Positions 25,245 to 35,096 of a stretch of 64,000 nucleotides of DNA are shown here, one piece after another. The stretch's first letter is position 1. Each line of letters begins with the position of its first letter. The notes under the pieces were generated by a model. The model did not search any database and had not been told where the DNA came from. It saw nothing but the letters and a program-made list of their open reading frames with translations. This DNA is from Thalassococcus profundi (GTDB lineage Bacteria > Pseudomonadota > Alphaproteobacteria > Rhodobacterales > Rhodobacteraceae), in the NCBI RefSeq assembly GCF_003344785.1, contig NZ_QPMK01000004.1, positions 1 through 64,000 on the forward strand, written 5' to 3'. Position numbers and translations under genes: made by a program.

Positions 25245-26744
25245 TCAAGCGGCCTCGGTATCGCCGCCGAAATCCTCCGGCGACAGAAGCGCCAGCTGAT
25301 CCTGCGCCCAGGCTTGGGTGTTGTACTTCTCGACCACGCGCCGCAGGTCCTTCATGCGCATCCGACGATTTTCCTCGGACATGGTCAGTGCGGCTTCGAT
25401 GGCGTGATCCATGTTCTTGTGCGAATAGGGGTTGGTCAGGATCGCAGAGCTCAGCTCGATCGCCGCACCGGCGAATTCCGACAGCACCACCACGCCGTCC
25501 TCGTCGCTGCGGGCGGCGATGAATTCCTTGCAGACAAGGTTCATGCCGTCCGCCAGCGGCGTGATCCAGACCACATCTGCGGCGCGGTAGTAGCTCACCA
25601 GGTCGGTGAAGGGGATGGCGTTGGAAATCAGCGACACCGGCGTCCGCTCGAAGGTGGCGAAGCGACCGTTGATACGCCCGGCGATTTCCTCGATCTCGCG
25701 CTGGATTTCCTCGTAGGCGGTCATGTTGCGGTTGGCCGAGACGGAGACATGCAGCAATTTCACCGTCTCGCGGTATTCGGGGTGCTTTTCCAAGAGCCGC
25801 TCGAAGGTCAGAAGCTGTTCGGCCCCGCCCTTGGTGTAGTCCGTGCGCCCCACCGACAGGATCAGCCGTCGCCCGCCCATGGCCTTGAGGAAGCTTTCGG
25901 TGCGTTCGCTGGTCTCGGGCCGCTCTGCCACGCTTCGGATGTAGCCGGTGTCGACGCCCACCGGAGACACGCCCAGCCGGACGGTCCGCTCTTCGGTTTC
26001 GATCTGTTTCGGCACCGTGCGGTCCGACAGGGCCGAGCCTTCGGAGATGAAATCCGGATCGACCGCGATCCGCGGCACCTGGCCCACGTCGCGAAGCGAC
26101 CGCACGACCGAGACGAAGTTCGAGGCATAACGCGGAATGTGAAATCCCACGACGTCACAGGCCAGCAGGCTGTCGATGATCTCGCCGCGCCAGGGCAGGA
26201 CATTGAACATGTCGGCGGCAGGGAAGGGGGTGTGATGGAAGAAGGAAATCCGCAGGTCGGGGCGCAGCTGGCGCAGGATCCCGGGCACCAGCCAGAGGTT
26301 GTAGTCGTGCACCCAGACGGCGGCGCCGTGGTCGGCTTCGGCGGCGGCAGCCTGCGCGAATTCCTGGTTCACATGGCGGAAGGTGTCCCAGTCGACCGGG
26401 TCGTAATTGTACTTTTCCTTGAAGCCGTGCAGGATCGGCCAGAACGCTTCTTTCGAGGTGACGTGGTAGAAGCTGCTGACCTGCTCCGCGGTCAGCGGCA
26501 GGCGTGAAACCGTGTACTTGCCGAAACTGTCCTCGATCTGCACCACCCGTTCGAACTGCGGGTTGGCGGGATCCTCGGCCTGTTTCCAAGCGACCCAGGC
26601 AGCGTTCTCGACACGGCCGAAAAAGCTCTTGAGGGTCGGCACGATCCCGTTGGGGCTCTTGTTTTCCTTGAAGACCGTTTTGCCGTTTTCCTCCACCTCT
26701 TCATAGGGTTGACGGTGGTAGACGATCACCAGATCGCTGGGCAT
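25245..26744 (-). CDS. ggpS: Glucosylglycerol-phosphate synthase (GT20 family)
   Basis: A 499-residue GT20 glycosyltransferase. The N-terminus ([20 protein letters not shown], then [13 protein letters not shown]) follows cyanobacterial GgpS rather than trehalose-phosphate synthase OtsA. Further shared pieces are [50 protein letters not shown] and [12 protein letters not shown]; OtsA usually has a GAFPIGID-type segment at the last place. It should transfer glucose from ADP-glucose to glycerol-3-phosphate, the first step to the osmolyte glucosylglycerol. The start follows AAAGGAG and lies 1 bp after the phosphatase gene; gpsA, which makes the acceptor, leads the operon. Confidence 0.85.
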   Translation of the reverse strand: MPSDLVIVYHRQPYEEVEENGKTVFKENKSPNGIVPTLKSFFGRVENAAWVAWKQAEDPANPQFERVVQIEDSFGKYTVSRLPLTAEQVSSFYHVTSKEAFWPILHGFKEKYNYDPVDWDTFRHVNQEFAQAAAAEADHGAAVWVHDYNLWLVPGILRQLRPDLRISFFHHTPFPAADMFNVLPWRGEIIDSLLACDVVGFHIPRYASNFVSVVRSLRDVGQVPRIAVDPDFISEGSALSDRTVPKQIETEERTVRLGVSPVGVDTGYIRSVAERPETSERTESFLKAMGGRRLILSVGRTDYTKGGAEQLLTFERLLEKHPEYRETVKLLHVSVSANRNMTAYEEIQREIEEIAGRINGRFATFERTPVSLISNAIPFTDLVSYYRAADVVWITPLADGMNLVCKEFIAARSDEDGVVVLSEFAGAAIELSSAILTNPYSHKNMDHAIEAALTMSEENRRMRMKDLRRVVEKYNTQAWAQDQLALLSPEDFGGDTEAA

Positions 26745-26745
26745 G

Positions 26746-27519
26746 TCAGTCTCCTTTCGGCACGGGATGTTGATGTCTGTACGCGATGGCCTCGAGAATA
26801 CCGGCGGCCCCGACCGCTTCCGCCGCGTAGACTGTCGGCACAGTTTCAACGTATGACAGAAGTTCGGGTTCCGACCCGCCGACCGCCACGGCCGGAAGGC
26901 CGCTGACCAACATAGACAGATCGTTTAGCGTGTCACCCGCCGCCAGCACCCGGTCCTCTTCGATCTCCAGATGCGCCACCAGCTTGCGCAGGCTCGGGCC
27001 CTTGCTGATGCCGCGGGGCAGAACGTCGAAATACTTGTTGTCCGACACCAGGCTGTCGTGGCCCAATTCGGCGACGATGTCATGGGCGTCGGGCCGGAAC
27101 GCCTCGGGGTCGAGGTCGTAACTGACACGGAAGCGGAACTCCGTGGGTTGCAGCGCGAGGCCCGGATGGCCGTCGAGGGCGGCGCGCACCCTGTCGCCCG
27201 CGTCGTTCCAGGTGTCAGAGATATCGCGCTCCAGCGCCGCGATCGGTGTGATTTGCCGGTCGTCGACCTTTGCGATGGTCGTTCCCACGTCGCCGATCAC
27301 GTATTCCGGCCAGGGCACTCCTCCGTCGCACAGTTCGGCGATGAATTTCGGATCGCGCCCGGTGACGAAGATCAGCCCGACGGTCTGCCGGTTGTCTTCG
27401 ATCCAGTCGTAAAGCCGCCGGCGGTCCGCGTCCGAACCGCCCAGAAACGTGCCGTCGAGATCGGTCGCCAGCACGAAGCGTCGCGCGTGCATCGGCGGCC
27501 GGGAAGTGCCATTGCTCAT
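26746..27519 (-). CDS. HAD-IIB phosphatase, probable glucosylglycerol-phosphate phosphatase
   Basis: A 257-residue haloacid dehalogenase-type phosphatase. Motif I is VLATDLDGTFLGG (nucleophile and acid Asp-X-Asp-Gly-Thr), motif II is LIFVTGRDPK, Lys is in RGISKGPSLRKL and motif IV is AAGDTLNDLSML. The cap insert is of the sucrose-phosphatase type. It overlaps gpsA by 4 bp and ends 1 bp before ggpS. In Pseudomonas the same two activities are fused in one GgpPS protein with the phosphatase in front, which matches the order here. It is sequence-unrelated to cyanobacterial GgpP, so the role rests on context. Confidence 0.78.
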   Translation of the reverse strand: MSNGTSRPPMHARRFVLATDLDGTFLGGSDADRRRLYDWIEDNRQTVGLIFVTGRDPKFIAELCDGGVPWPEYVIGDVGTTIAKVDDRQITPIAALERDISDTWNDAGDRVRAALDGHPGLALQPTEFRFRVSYDLDPEAFRPDAHDIVAELGHDSLVSDNKYFDVLPRGISKGPSLRKLVAHLEIEEDRVLAAGDTLNDLSMLVSGLPAVAVGGSEPELLSYVETVPTVYAAEAVGAAGILEAIAYRHQHPVPKGD

Positions 27520-28658
27520 GTGGTGCCTTGTTGTGTCGAAGGATGGGTCAGCGCGATGTCGAGCGCCCGCGGCTCGGATTCGATGGGCCGTGCCCAAAGG
27601 TCCGAAAACGCCTGGTTCAGGTCCGCGCCTTCGTAAAGGATAGCGTGTACGGCTTCGCAGATCGGCATGCGCACGTTGATCCGGCGGGCAAGGTCGACGA
27701 CGGACACGGCGTTCACCTCGCCTTCGACCACCACCGGTTTGCCGTCGAAGCAGTCCTGCCGCGGGATGCCCCGGCCCAATTGCACGCCCAGCGACATGTT
27801 GCGCGAGGTGGTCGAGGAACAGGTCAGCGTCAGGTCGCCAGCGCCCGAGAGGCCCGTCACCGTCTCGCGCCGTCCGCCCAGGGCCTCGGCCAGGAATTTC
27901 ATCTCGTCGATGCCGCGGGTGATCAGGGCCGCACGGGTGTTCTCGGCAAAGCCCGCGCCGGTCATCATCCCGCAGGCGATGGCGATCACGTTCTTCACGG
28001 CACCGCCGATCTCGACCCCGATGAGGTCGTCCGACACGTAGGGCCGGAACACCGGCGACGACATCGACACCGCCAGCCGGGCGGCGGGGCTTTCGGCGGG
28101 GCTGATGCGGTCGCGGTAGCTGAAGTTAAAGGCGACGGTGGCGGCGGTGGGATGTCCCAGCGCGGTTTCCTTGGCAAAGGTCGGCCCGGAGAGCGCGCCG
28201 ACCGGGTGGCCGGGCAGCTCTTCCTCCACGAGATAGGACAGCAGGTAGCCGGTGCCCCGCTCGATCCCCTTGCAGCAGAGCGCCAGCGGCACGCTTTCGG
28301 GCAGGTGCGGCCGGATCGACGCGCAGACCTCGCGCAGGGTGCGCGACGGCGTGACGATCAGCACCGCGTCGGTGCCGTCGAGCGCGGCCTGGAGGTCGCA
28401 ATAGGGGGTGATGTTGTCGTGCAGGCTGACGTCCGGCAGGTAATCAGGGTTGGTGCGGCTGTCCGCGATCTTGGCCGTCAGGTCGGGGCGGCGGCCCCAA
28501 AGCCGCACGTCGCGCCCGGCGCTCGCGGCGACCATGGCAAGGGCGGTGCCCCAGCTTCCCATGCCGAGCACGGTGATCCTGTCGTAGGGCGCGGCATCGA
28601 CCACGCCGGATTGATAATTTTGCGAGGGCAGGGGATCGTTCAATCCTTGTCCGTCCAT
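27516..28658 (-). CDS. gpsA: Glycerol-3-phosphate dehydrogenase [NAD(P)+]
   Basis: A 380-residue GpsA that reduces dihydroxyacetone phosphate to glycerol-3-phosphate. It has the Rossmann motif VLGMGSWGTALAM, the GPTFAKE loop, catalytic Lys in GGAVKNVIAIACGM, and SGAGDLTLTCSS. The core starts at about residue 27 from the chosen ATG (28658), so there is a short N-terminal extension; a weak AAGAG site precedes it. It heads a coupled operon with the phosphatase and ggpS. Its product serves phospholipids and, here, probably the glucosylglycerol route. Confidence 0.93.
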   Translation of the reverse strand: MDGQGLNDPLPSQNYQSGVVDAAPYDRITVLGMGSWGTALAMVAASAGRDVRLWGRRPDLTAKIADSRTNPDYLPDVSLHDNITPYCDLQAALDGTDAVLIVTPSRTLREVCASIRPHLPESVPLALCCKGIERGTGYLLSYLVEEELPGHPVGALSGPTFAKETALGHPTAATVAFNFSYRDRISPAESPAARLAVSMSSPVFRPYVSDDLIGVEIGGAVKNVIAIACGMMTGAGFAENTRAALITRGIDEMKFLAEALGGRRETVTGLSGAGDLTLTCSSTTSRNMSLGVQLGRGIPRQDCFDGKPVVVEGEVNAVSVVDLARRINVRMPICEAVHAILYEGADLNQAFSDLWARPIESEPRALDIALTHPSTQQGTT

Positions 28659-29133
28659 TCTCTTTTTGTCCAATTCGCGTGGCCCGTGCCGACCGGCGCG
28701 CCTTCTTAGAGGAAGGCGAGTCCACGGCTGTTTCGCTGTTAACGCTCTCACTGGAGGCTAGGCCCCGCGGACACCAAGTCCAGTCATCACCGCGTCCGTT
28801 GGGGCGTCCGGGCCACCCCAGCCACGATATGCACAAAAAATGGGCTGAATTACCAGTCAAAAGCACGATTTCGCAGCGGCAGCATAGCAAAAACGGGGGT
28901 AAAACGGCTTTTTCCGTGTCGCCGTGCCCCATAGACGCTTTTCGAAGCGATTTTTGGCGCTTCCGGCAAGTCATTGGGTTTTATAGAAGAAAATAAAAAT
29001 GGAACAATGCGCGTCCCGAGGGCCTTTCTCCTCCGACCACCATATTTTGACAAAAGGTCGCCAACTCATACCTTTTTGTCAGATGCCGCGATGCGGCGAC
29101 AGCAATCGTAATGACGCCAAGGAGTGCCACAAG
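28659..29133. other. 475-bp divergent control region between gpsA and galU
   Basis: No gene found. It contains hairpin CGCCTTC-N6-GAAGGCG (28699-28718) near the gpsA start. There is also a small stem CGCTT-TTCG-AAGCG followed by ATTTTT (28936-28955), which looks like a weak plus-strand terminator and could end a small transcript. AT-rich DNA follows to the galU promoter. Both the osmolyte operon and galU must start here. Confidence 0.5.
29047..29081 (+). promoter_or_regulatory. galU promoter with inverted repeat
   Basis: TTGACA (29047-29052) and TACCTT (29069-29074) are spaced by 16 bp and lie about 60 bp before the galU ATG. The arms TGACAAAAGGT (29048-29058) and ACCTTTTTGTCA (29070-29081) are an inverted repeat with one extra A, enclosing the spacer. 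It may be an operator over the promoter. Confidence 0.5.
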
Positions 29134-30042
29134 ATGGATCCGAAGAGTTCCAGTCCCCGCAAGCCCGTTCGTACTGCGATCTTTCCCGTCGCCGGCCTCG
29201 GGACCCGTTTCCTGCCCGCCACGAAGGCCACACCGAAAGAGCTGCTGCCGGTCCTCGACCGTCCGCTGATCCAGTTCGCCATCGACGAGGCGCGCGCTGC
29301 GGGGATCGAACGGATGATCTTCGTCAGTCATCCCAGCAAGTCGGCCATCGAACGCTATGTGCGCGAGGACGAGGAACTCGACGAAGCGCTCCGCGCGAAG
29401 GGCAAGGACGCTCTTGCCGATAATCTGTCGGACAACGCGCTGAGCGACGGCGAGGCAGACGTGCGCTTTGTCATGCAGCACGAACCGCTGGGTCTGGGCC
29501 ATGCGGTGCTCTGTGCGGCCGAAGATGTGCTCGACGGTCCTGTTGCGGTGATCCTGCCCGACGACCTGATCCTCGGCGAACCGGGCTGTCTTTCGGAAAT
29601 GATCGCGGCTTATGAAAGCGGTGCCAACGGTCACATGGTTGCGACGATGCAAGTCGCTGACGACGCGGTCAAAAGCTACGGGATCCTGTCGGTCACCGGG
29701 CGCGACGGTCAGGTTCTGATGGCCGACGGCATGGTCGAAAAGCCCGATCCGGCGGATGCGCCCTCGCGCCAGGCCGTGGTCGGGCGTTATGTGCTGGACG
29801 GTTCGATCTTCGAAGAGCTCAAGACCCAGGAACCCGGCGCGGGCGGCGAAATCCAGTTGACCGATGCCATTGCGCGCGGCGCCGAACGTGTCGGGCTGTG
29901 CGGCTTCCGGTTCAGCGGCACCCGGTTCGACTGCGGATCGAAGGACGGCATGCTGGCGGCGATCCTCGCCTATGCGGGCGAGAAGCCCGAATATCAACAG
30001 GTGCTGGGCAATTCCGCTGACACCTTGTTGGCCGCCGAGTGA
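29134..30042 (+). CDS. galU: UTP--glucose-1-phosphate uridylyltransferase
   Basis: A 302-residue nucleotidyltransferase making UDP-glucose. It has FPVAGLGTRFLPATKATPKELLPVLDRPLIQ at the nucleotide site (about 16-46), LGHAVLCA, the ILPDDLIL metal motif, and GGEIQLTDAI near the end. The ATG at 29134 follows AAGGAG. It is divergent from the gpsA-phosphatase-ggpS operon and may add UDP-glucose for envelope sugars. GgpS enzymes described so far mainly use ADP-glucose, so a direct link to the osmolyte is not assumed. Confidence 0.96.
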   Translation: MDPKSSSPRKPVRTAIFPVAGLGTRFLPATKATPKELLPVLDRPLIQFAIDEARAAGIERMIFVSHPSKSAIERYVREDEELDEALRAKGKDALADNLSDNALSDGEADVRFVMQHEPLGLGHAVLCAAEDVLDGPVAVILPDDLILGEPGCLSEMIAAYESGANGHMVATMQVADDAVKSYGILSVTGRDGQVLMADGMVEKPDPADAPSRQAVVGRYVLDGSIFEELKTQEPGAGGEIQLTDAIARGAERVGLCGFRFSGTRFDCGSKDGMLAAILAYAGEKPEYQQVLGNSADTLLAAE

Positions 30043-30081
30043 CGACGCGAACGGCACAGGCCGCTGCCAAGGTGCGGCGTG

Positions 30082-30786
30082 TCAGTCGTCGTTCGACACC
30101 ACGACCCGCAGATAGGGCGTTCCGCTTATGGGTCGCTCCGGCGAGGGCCTTGTAAAAGGCGCCGCATCCTCCGCCATCGCGCGAGGCGCGGGCGCGACGG
30201 GCGGCGTGGGTTGGTCTTGGCGCGGAAACAACTTGCCGCTCGGTGTCGGCGACACCCGGACCGTGGAAATCTCGAACCGTCGCGGCGTTCGCCCGATCCG
30301 GCCCTTGGTCACGAGACAGCCCAAGGCGCGGCTGACCTCGCCCATGTCCGACCGCAAGGGAAAAAGCGCCAGCTCTGCGTCGAGCGGATGCTTGCCGTAG
30401 CCCGACTCGCCGCGCAGCGCGATCCTCAGCACGGCGGGATCCGAGAACAAGGATTCCAGAGCCTCGGCCAATCGTTCGCGATCTTCGGGGGCGAAAAGCG
30501 CGCTGAGCGGCATGCCCGCCACCTCCATCCCCATCAGGTCGGTCAGATGCGACCCGGCCACCCGCAACTTGGCGAGGCGCGGCGAGATGCGTTCGATGAG
30601 AAAGGCGAATTCCAGCGCGCCTTCGATACCGCGCGGGTCGATTTCGCTTCGCAGCGGCACATCCTCGGCGCCGCAAAGAGCCATCCAGTAGCTTTCGACC
30701 TCACGCAGCGGTGCCAGGTACCGATCGTTTTCCCGCCCCATCAATGACACCACAGTCTTCCTTTCGATCCCGTTCAACAGGTCCAT
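30082..30786 (-). CDS. PAS-domain protein (PAS_5 type)
   Basis: A 234-residue soluble protein. The first 160 residues resemble the PAS_5 family common in alphaproteobacteria (YWMALCGAEDVPLRSEIDPR near residue 33, LRVAGSHLTDLMGMEVAGMPLSALF in the core). The last 70 residues are Pro-rich and disordered (PTPPVAPAPRAM) and end with YLRVVVSNDD. No output domain is present, so it probably acts by binding a partner. It is convergent with galU and divergent from yicC. Ligand unknown. Confidence 0.8.
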   Translation of the reverse strand: MDLLNGIERKTVVSLMGRENDRYLAPLREVESYWMALCGAEDVPLRSEIDPRGIEGALEFAFLIERISPRLAKLRVAGSHLTDLMGMEVAGMPLSALFAPEDRERLAEALESLFSDPAVLRIALRGESGYGKHPLDAELALFPLRSDMGEVSRALGCLVTKGRIGRTPRRFEISTVRVSPTPSGKLFPRQDQPTPPVAPAPRAMAEDAAPFTRPSPERPISGTPYLRVVVSNDD

Positions 30787-30994
30787 CGCGACTCTCCTTG
30801 CTGTCGATTGGCAGGGAACCGAAGGACCTCCGGTTCACTGTGCCTTAACAATCCTTGCCAAACTCTTAATAGCCCGGATCGGGGCCAGATTTCGCCTCAA
30901 TTCGGTCCAAAGGGTTAACGGCGTGCCCCGGCGCAGGGCGCTTGCACCGCTGCGCGGCATTGCTTAGGCACTGCGGTCAGGAGGACGGAACACC

Positions 30995-31885
30995 ATGCGT
31001 CAGTCGATGACCGGATATGCGGCCGGGCAGGGCAGCCACGACGGCCTGAGCTGGGTCTGGGATCTGCGCAGCGTCAACGGCAAGGGCCTGGACCTGCGTC
31101 TGCGGCTGCCCGAGGGCATCCCGGGGCTCGAAGCCGGGCTGCGCGCCGCCCTGACGGCGGCGGTCGCGCGGGGCAACGTCACCGTCGCGCTGCGTCTGCA
31201 GGGCGGCGCGGAGGACGGCGCGCTGCGCCTGTCGGAACCGCAGCTGGCGCGCGTGCTTGACGCGCTGACACGGATCGAGGCGGAGGCGATGGAGATCGGC
31301 CTGTCGCTGGCCCCGGCCACCGCGGCGCAGATCGCGGGCTTGCGCGGCGTGCTGGATAGCGGCGGGGCCGAGGCCGACCTGTCGGAGCTCTGCCCGGTGC
31401 TGCTGGCGGATTTCGAACCGGTGCTGGCGAGTTTCCTCAAGATGCGCGGCACCGAGGGCGCGGCGCTGGAAACCGTGCTGAACGACCAGCTGGACGAGAT
31501 CGCGATCCTCACCGAAAACGCCGCCGCCCAGGCGCAGGAGCGCGAAGCAGAACAGGCGAAACGGCTGCGCGGGCAGCTGGCCGCGGTGATGGACAACGCT
31601 GCCGGTGCCGATCCGCAGCGCGTGGCACAGGAACTGGCGCTGATCGCGGTGAAATCCGACGTGACCGAAGAGATCGACCGCCTGCGCGCCCATATGGCCG
31701 CCGCGCGCGGCCTGCTGTCCGCCGAGGGCGCGGTTGGCCGCAAGCTCGATTTCCTGATGCAGGAATTCAACCGCGAGGCCAATACCTTGTGTTCCAAGGC
31801 GGGCTATCCGCCGCTCACGACCACCGGTCTCGCGCTCAAGACGGTCATCGACCGGATGCGCGAGCAGGTGCAGAACCTGGAGTAA
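30995..31885 (+). CDS. yicC: YicC-family endoribonuclease
   Basis: A 296-residue protein with the family opening MRQSMTGYAAGQG and RSVNGKGLDLRLRLP, and a C-terminal half (about 210-296) with VTEEIDRLRAHMAAARGLL, GRKLDFLMQEFNREANTLCSK and VIDRMREQVQNLE. YicC proteins are RNases implicated in small-RNA turnover. It starts the unit yicC-gmk-carbonic anhydrase; gmk begins 3 bp later, a pairing found in many bacteria. Confidence 0.95.
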   Translation: MRQSMTGYAAGQGSHDGLSWVWDLRSVNGKGLDLRLRLPEGIPGLEAGLRAALTAAVARGNVTVALRLQGGAEDGALRLSEPQLARVLDALTRIEAEAMEIGLSLAPATAAQIAGLRGVLDSGGAEADLSELCPVLLADFEPVLASFLKMRGTEGAALETVLNDQLDEIAILTENAAAQAQEREAEQAKRLRGQLAAVMDNAAGADPQRVAQELALIAVKSDVTEEIDRLRAHMAAARGLLSAEGAVGRKLDFLMQEFNREANTLCSKAGYPPLTTTGLALKTVIDRMREQVQNLE

Positions 31886-31888
31886 CCC

Positions 31889-32542
31889 ATGAGCCAGCGC
31901 CGCGGTCTGCTGATTATCCTGTCCTCGCCCTCGGGCGCGGGCAAATCGACGCTTGCGCGACGGCTGCGCGACTGGGACCCGTCGATCGTCTTCTCGGTCT
32001 CGGCCACGACCCGGCCGCCACGCAAGGGCGAGATCGACGGCGAGCATTATCATTTCCTCAGCGATGCGGCATTCAAGAAGCAGGTGAACGAAGAGCAGAT
32101 GCTGGAACATGCCCATGTCTTCGGCAATTTCTACGGCTCGCCGCGCGGCCCGGTGCAGGGTGCCATCGACCAGGGCCGCGACGTTCTCTTCGACATCGAC
32201 TGGCAGGGGGCGCAGCAGATCCAGAATTCGGCCTTGGGGCCGCATACCCTGTCGATCTTCCTGCTGCCGCCGTCGATCACCGAATTGCGCCGCCGGCTCG
32301 AGGCGCGCGGCCAGGACACCGCCGACACCATCGCCAAGCGGATGCAGAAAAGCTGGGACGAGATCAGCCACTGGGGCTCCTACGATTTCGTGCTTGTCAA
32401 CGGGGATCTGGACGACACCGAGGCGCGTTTGAAATCCATCGTTGCCGCCGCCCGGCTGCGGCGGTCTCAACAGCCCGGCCTGACCGCGCATGTGCGCAAC
32501 CTTCAAAGCGAATTCGAGGAGGGGGACTATGACCCTGTATAG
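31889..32542 (+). CDS. gmk: Guanylate kinase
   Basis: A 217-residue kinase converting GMP to GDP. It has the P-loop [15 protein letters not shown], the GMP-binding segment [33 protein letters not shown] and the lid [12 protein letters not shown]. Length and order are standard. It follows yicC by 3 bp and overlaps the start of the carbonic anhydrase gene by 14 bp. Confidence 0.97.
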   Translation: MSQRRGLLIILSSPSGAGKSTLARRLRDWDPSIVFSVSATTRPPRKGEIDGEHYHFLSDAAFKKQVNEEQMLEHAHVFGNFYGSPRGPVQGAIDQGRDVLFDIDWQGAQQIQNSALGPHTLSIFLLPPSITELRRRLEARGQDTADTIAKRMQKSWDEISHWGSYDFVLVNGDLDDTEARLKSIVAAARLRRSQQPGLTAHVRNLQSEFEEGDYDPV

Positions 32543-33047
32543 CCTGGACGGCCACGCGCCGCAGATCGACGAAGACACCTGGATCGCGCCCGGCGCGCAT
32601 GTGATCGGGCGGGTGGTGATGGAGCCCGGATCGTCGGTCTGGTTCGGCTGCACCCTGCGCGGCGACAACGAGGAAATCCGCGTCGGCGCGGGCAGCAACC
32701 TGCAGGAAAACGTCGTCTGCCACACCGACATGGGCTATCCGCTGACCATCGGGCCGGGCTGCACCGTGGGGCACAAGGCGATGCTGCACGGCTGTACCCT
32801 GGGCGAGAACACGCTGATCGGCATGGGGGCCACGGTTCTGAACGGTGCGAAGATCGGTCGCAACTGCCTGATCGGTGCGGGCGCGCTCATCACCGAAGGC
32901 AAGGAGATCCCGGACGGCAGCCTTGTCATGGGCATCGGCAAGATCGTGCGCGAACTGGACGAGGCGGCGATCGAGGGGCTGCGCAAGTCGGCGCGCGGCT
33001 ACCAGGCCAACATGCGGCGGTTCCGGGACGGGCTGACGCCGCTCTGA
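32529..33047 (+). CDS. Gamma-carbonic anhydrase family protein (YrdA-like)
   Basis: A 172-residue left-handed beta-helix protein built of hexapeptide repeats (for example [50 protein letters not shown]). The His residues of the trimeric zinc site are in VVCHTDMG and VGHKAMLHG. The ATG at 32529 lies behind GAGGAGGGGG inside the end of gmk. Many members have no measurable carbonic anhydrase activity and act as acyl or CoA-related hexapeptide proteins, so the reaction is uncertain. Confidence 0.9.
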   Translation: MTLYSLDGHAPQIDEDTWIAPGAHVIGRVVMEPGSSVWFGCTLRGDNEEIRVGAGSNLQENVVCHTDMGYPLTIGPGCTVGHKAMLHGCTLGENTLIGMGATVLNGAKIGRNCLIGAGALITEGKEIPDGSLVMGIGKIVRELDEAAIEGLRKSARGYQANMRRFRDGLTPL

Positions 33048-33131
33048 CCCGGCGGCCCCCCGCGACAACGTGAACCGGCTGCCGCGGCGAATCCCATTGG
33101 CGCGGCGCGCCGCGGCGCCTATAGTCCGGGC

Positions 33132-35096
33132 ATGATTACAGAGCTCGGACACTTCGCCCTCATCCTCGCCTTCGCGGTCGCCATCGTGCAGATGGTCGTG
33201 CCCATGATCGGCGCGCACAAACGCTGGCACGGCTGGATGGCCGTGGCCGAGCCCGCCGCAACCGCGCAGTTCCTGCTCACGGCGTTTTCCTTCGCGGCGC
33301 TGATGCACGCCTTCATCGTCTCGGATTTCAGCCTCAAACTGGTGGTCGAGAATTCGCATTCCGCCAAGCCGATGCTCTACAAGATTTCGGGCACCTGGGG
33401 GAACCACGAGGGGTCGATGCTGCTCTGGGTGCTGATCCTGGCGCTCTTCGGCGCCATGGCGGCCTGGTTCGGCGGCAACCTGCCGCCAACCCTCAAGGCC
33501 CGCGTGCTGGCGGTGCAATCCGCCGTCGCCGTGGCCTTCTTCGCCTTCATCCTTTTCACCTCGAACCCGTTCCTGCGGCTCGCCGTCCCGCCCTTCGACG
33601 GGCAGGACCTGAACCCTTTGCTGCAGGATCCGGGCCTCGCCTTCCATCCGCCGTTCCTTTACCTCGGCTACGTTGGCCTGAGCATCTGCTTCAGCTTCGC
33701 CGTGGCGGCGCTGATCGAAGGCCGCGTCGACGCCGCCTGGGGCCGCTGGGTGCGGCCCTGGACGCTGGCGGCCTGGGTGTTCCTGACCATCGGCATCGGT
33801 CTTGGGTCCTGGTGGGCCTATTACGAATTGGGCTGGGGCGGGTTCTGGTTCTGGGACCCGGTGGAGAATGCCAGCTTCATGCCCTGGCTTCTGGCCGCGG
33901 CACTGCTGCATTCGGCCATCGTCGTGGAAAAGCGCGAGGCGCTGAAAAGCTGGACCATCCTGCTCGCAATCCTGGCCTTCGGCTTTTCGCTGATCGGCAC
34001 CTTCATCGTTCGGTCGGGCGTGCTGACCTCTGTCCATGCCTTCGCCAATGACCCAGAGCGCGGGGTGTTCATCCTGATGATCCTGGTCTTCTTCACCGGC
34101 GGGGCGCTGACGCTCTACGCCGCGCGGGCGGGCGTCATGCAAGCCAAGGGCGTCTTCGGCACGGTGAGCCGGGAATCGGCAGTGGTGGCCAACAACCTCC
34201 TGCTGGCGGTGTCGTGTTTCGTGGTCTTCGTCGGCACCATGTGGCCGCTGGTGGCCGAGATGGCCTTCGACCGCAAGCTGAGCGTCGGGCCGCCGTTCTT
34301 CGACATGGCCTTCACCCCGTTCATGATCCTGCTGGGTCTGCTTTTGCCCGTGGGGTCGATGATGGCCTGGAAGCGCGGCAAGGTCGGGCGCACCCTGCGG
34401 AGCCTCGTCCCCGCGCTGGTGTTGGCGGTGGCATTGGCGGGTCTCGTCTGGGCGATGCAGACGGGACGCAGCCTGATGGGACCCATCGGCGTGTTCCTGG
34501 GTGTCTGGCTGGTGGCCGGGGCGGTCACCGACCTGCTGAGCCGGCTGGGCCAGTCGCGCGACTTCTCGCGACTGGCGCGCCTGCCGCGGGCCGACTGGGG
34601 CAAGACCATCGCGCATTCGGGCCTTGGCATCACCATGATCGGCATCGCCGGTCTGCTGGCCTGGGAACAGGAGGACATCCGCGTCGCACAGGTTGGCGAA
34701 CGGTTTGCCGTCGGCGGCTTCGAACTGCAGCTCGACGACGTGCAGCGGGTGCAGGGGCCGAACTACGTCTCGACCATGGGTTGGGTGACGCTGTTCAAGG
34801 ACGGCGCAGCCGTGGCCGAGCTGAATCCCGAAAAGCGCAACTACCCGGTGGCGCAGATGCCGACGACCGAGGCGGCCATCGACTACCGTTTCATGCGGGA
34901 CGTCTACGTGGTCATCGGCGACGCGCAGGACGACGGCGGCTGGGTGCTGCGGACCTATATCAAGCCGCTGGCCAACTGGATCTGGGCGGGCTGCCTGATC
35001 ATGGCCCTGGGCGGACTGGTGAGCCTCACGGACCGGCGCTACCGCGTCGCCGCCGGTGCGCGCAAGACCCGGGCCGCGGCGGTGCCGGCGGAATGA
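33132..35096 (+). CDS. ccmF: Cytochrome c haem lyase subunit CcmF
   Basis: A 654-residue polytopic inner-membrane protein of the system I cytochrome c maturation pathway. About 14 hydrophobic helices are seen. The Trp-rich haem-handling segment reads WWAYYELGWGGFWFWDPVENASFMPWL. Conserved His-containing loops include GTWGNHEGSMLLW and LAFHPPFLYLGYVG. It overlaps ccmH by 4 bp. With CcmH (and CcmI, not in the window) it attaches haem from CcmE to apocytochromes. ccmE and ccmG are not adjacent. Confidence 0.97.
   Translation: MITELGHFALILAFAVAIVQMVVPMIGAHKRWHGWMAVAEPAATAQFLLTAFSFAALMHAFIVSDFSLKLVVENSHSAKPMLYKISGTWGNHEGSMLLWVLILALFGAMAAWFGGNLPPTLKARVLAVQSAVAVAFFAFILFTSNPFLRLAVPPFDGQDLNPLLQDPGLAFHPPFLYLGYVGLSICFSFAVAALIEGRVDAAWGRWVRPWTLAAWVFLTIGIGLGSWWAYYELGWGGFWFWDPVENASFMPWLLAAALLHSAIVVEKREALKSWTILLAILAFGFSLIGTFIVRSGVLTSVHAFANDPERGVFILMILVFFTGGALTLYAARAGVMQAKGVFGTVSRESAVVANNLLLAVSCFVVFVGTMWPLVAEMAFDRKLSVGPPFFDMAFTPFMILLGLLLPVGSMMAWKRGKVGRTLRSLVPALVLAVALAGLVWAMQTGRSLMGPIGVFLGVWLVAGAVTDLLSRLGQSRDFSRLARLPRADWGKTIAHSGLGITMIGIAGLLAWEQEDIRVAQVGERFAVGGFELQLDDVQRVQGPNYVSTMGWVTLFKDGAAVAELNPEKRNYPVAQMPTTEAAIDYRFMRDVYVVIGDAQDDGGWVLRTYIKPLANWIWAGCLIMALGGLVSLTDRRYRVAAGARKTRAAAVPAE

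Noticed and set aside
25245-26744. Trehalose-6-phosphate synthase (OtsA)
   Set aside because: The same GT20 family, but the N-terminus and the [10 protein letters not shown] segment follow GgpS, and the operon supplies glycerol-3-phosphate and a phosphatase.
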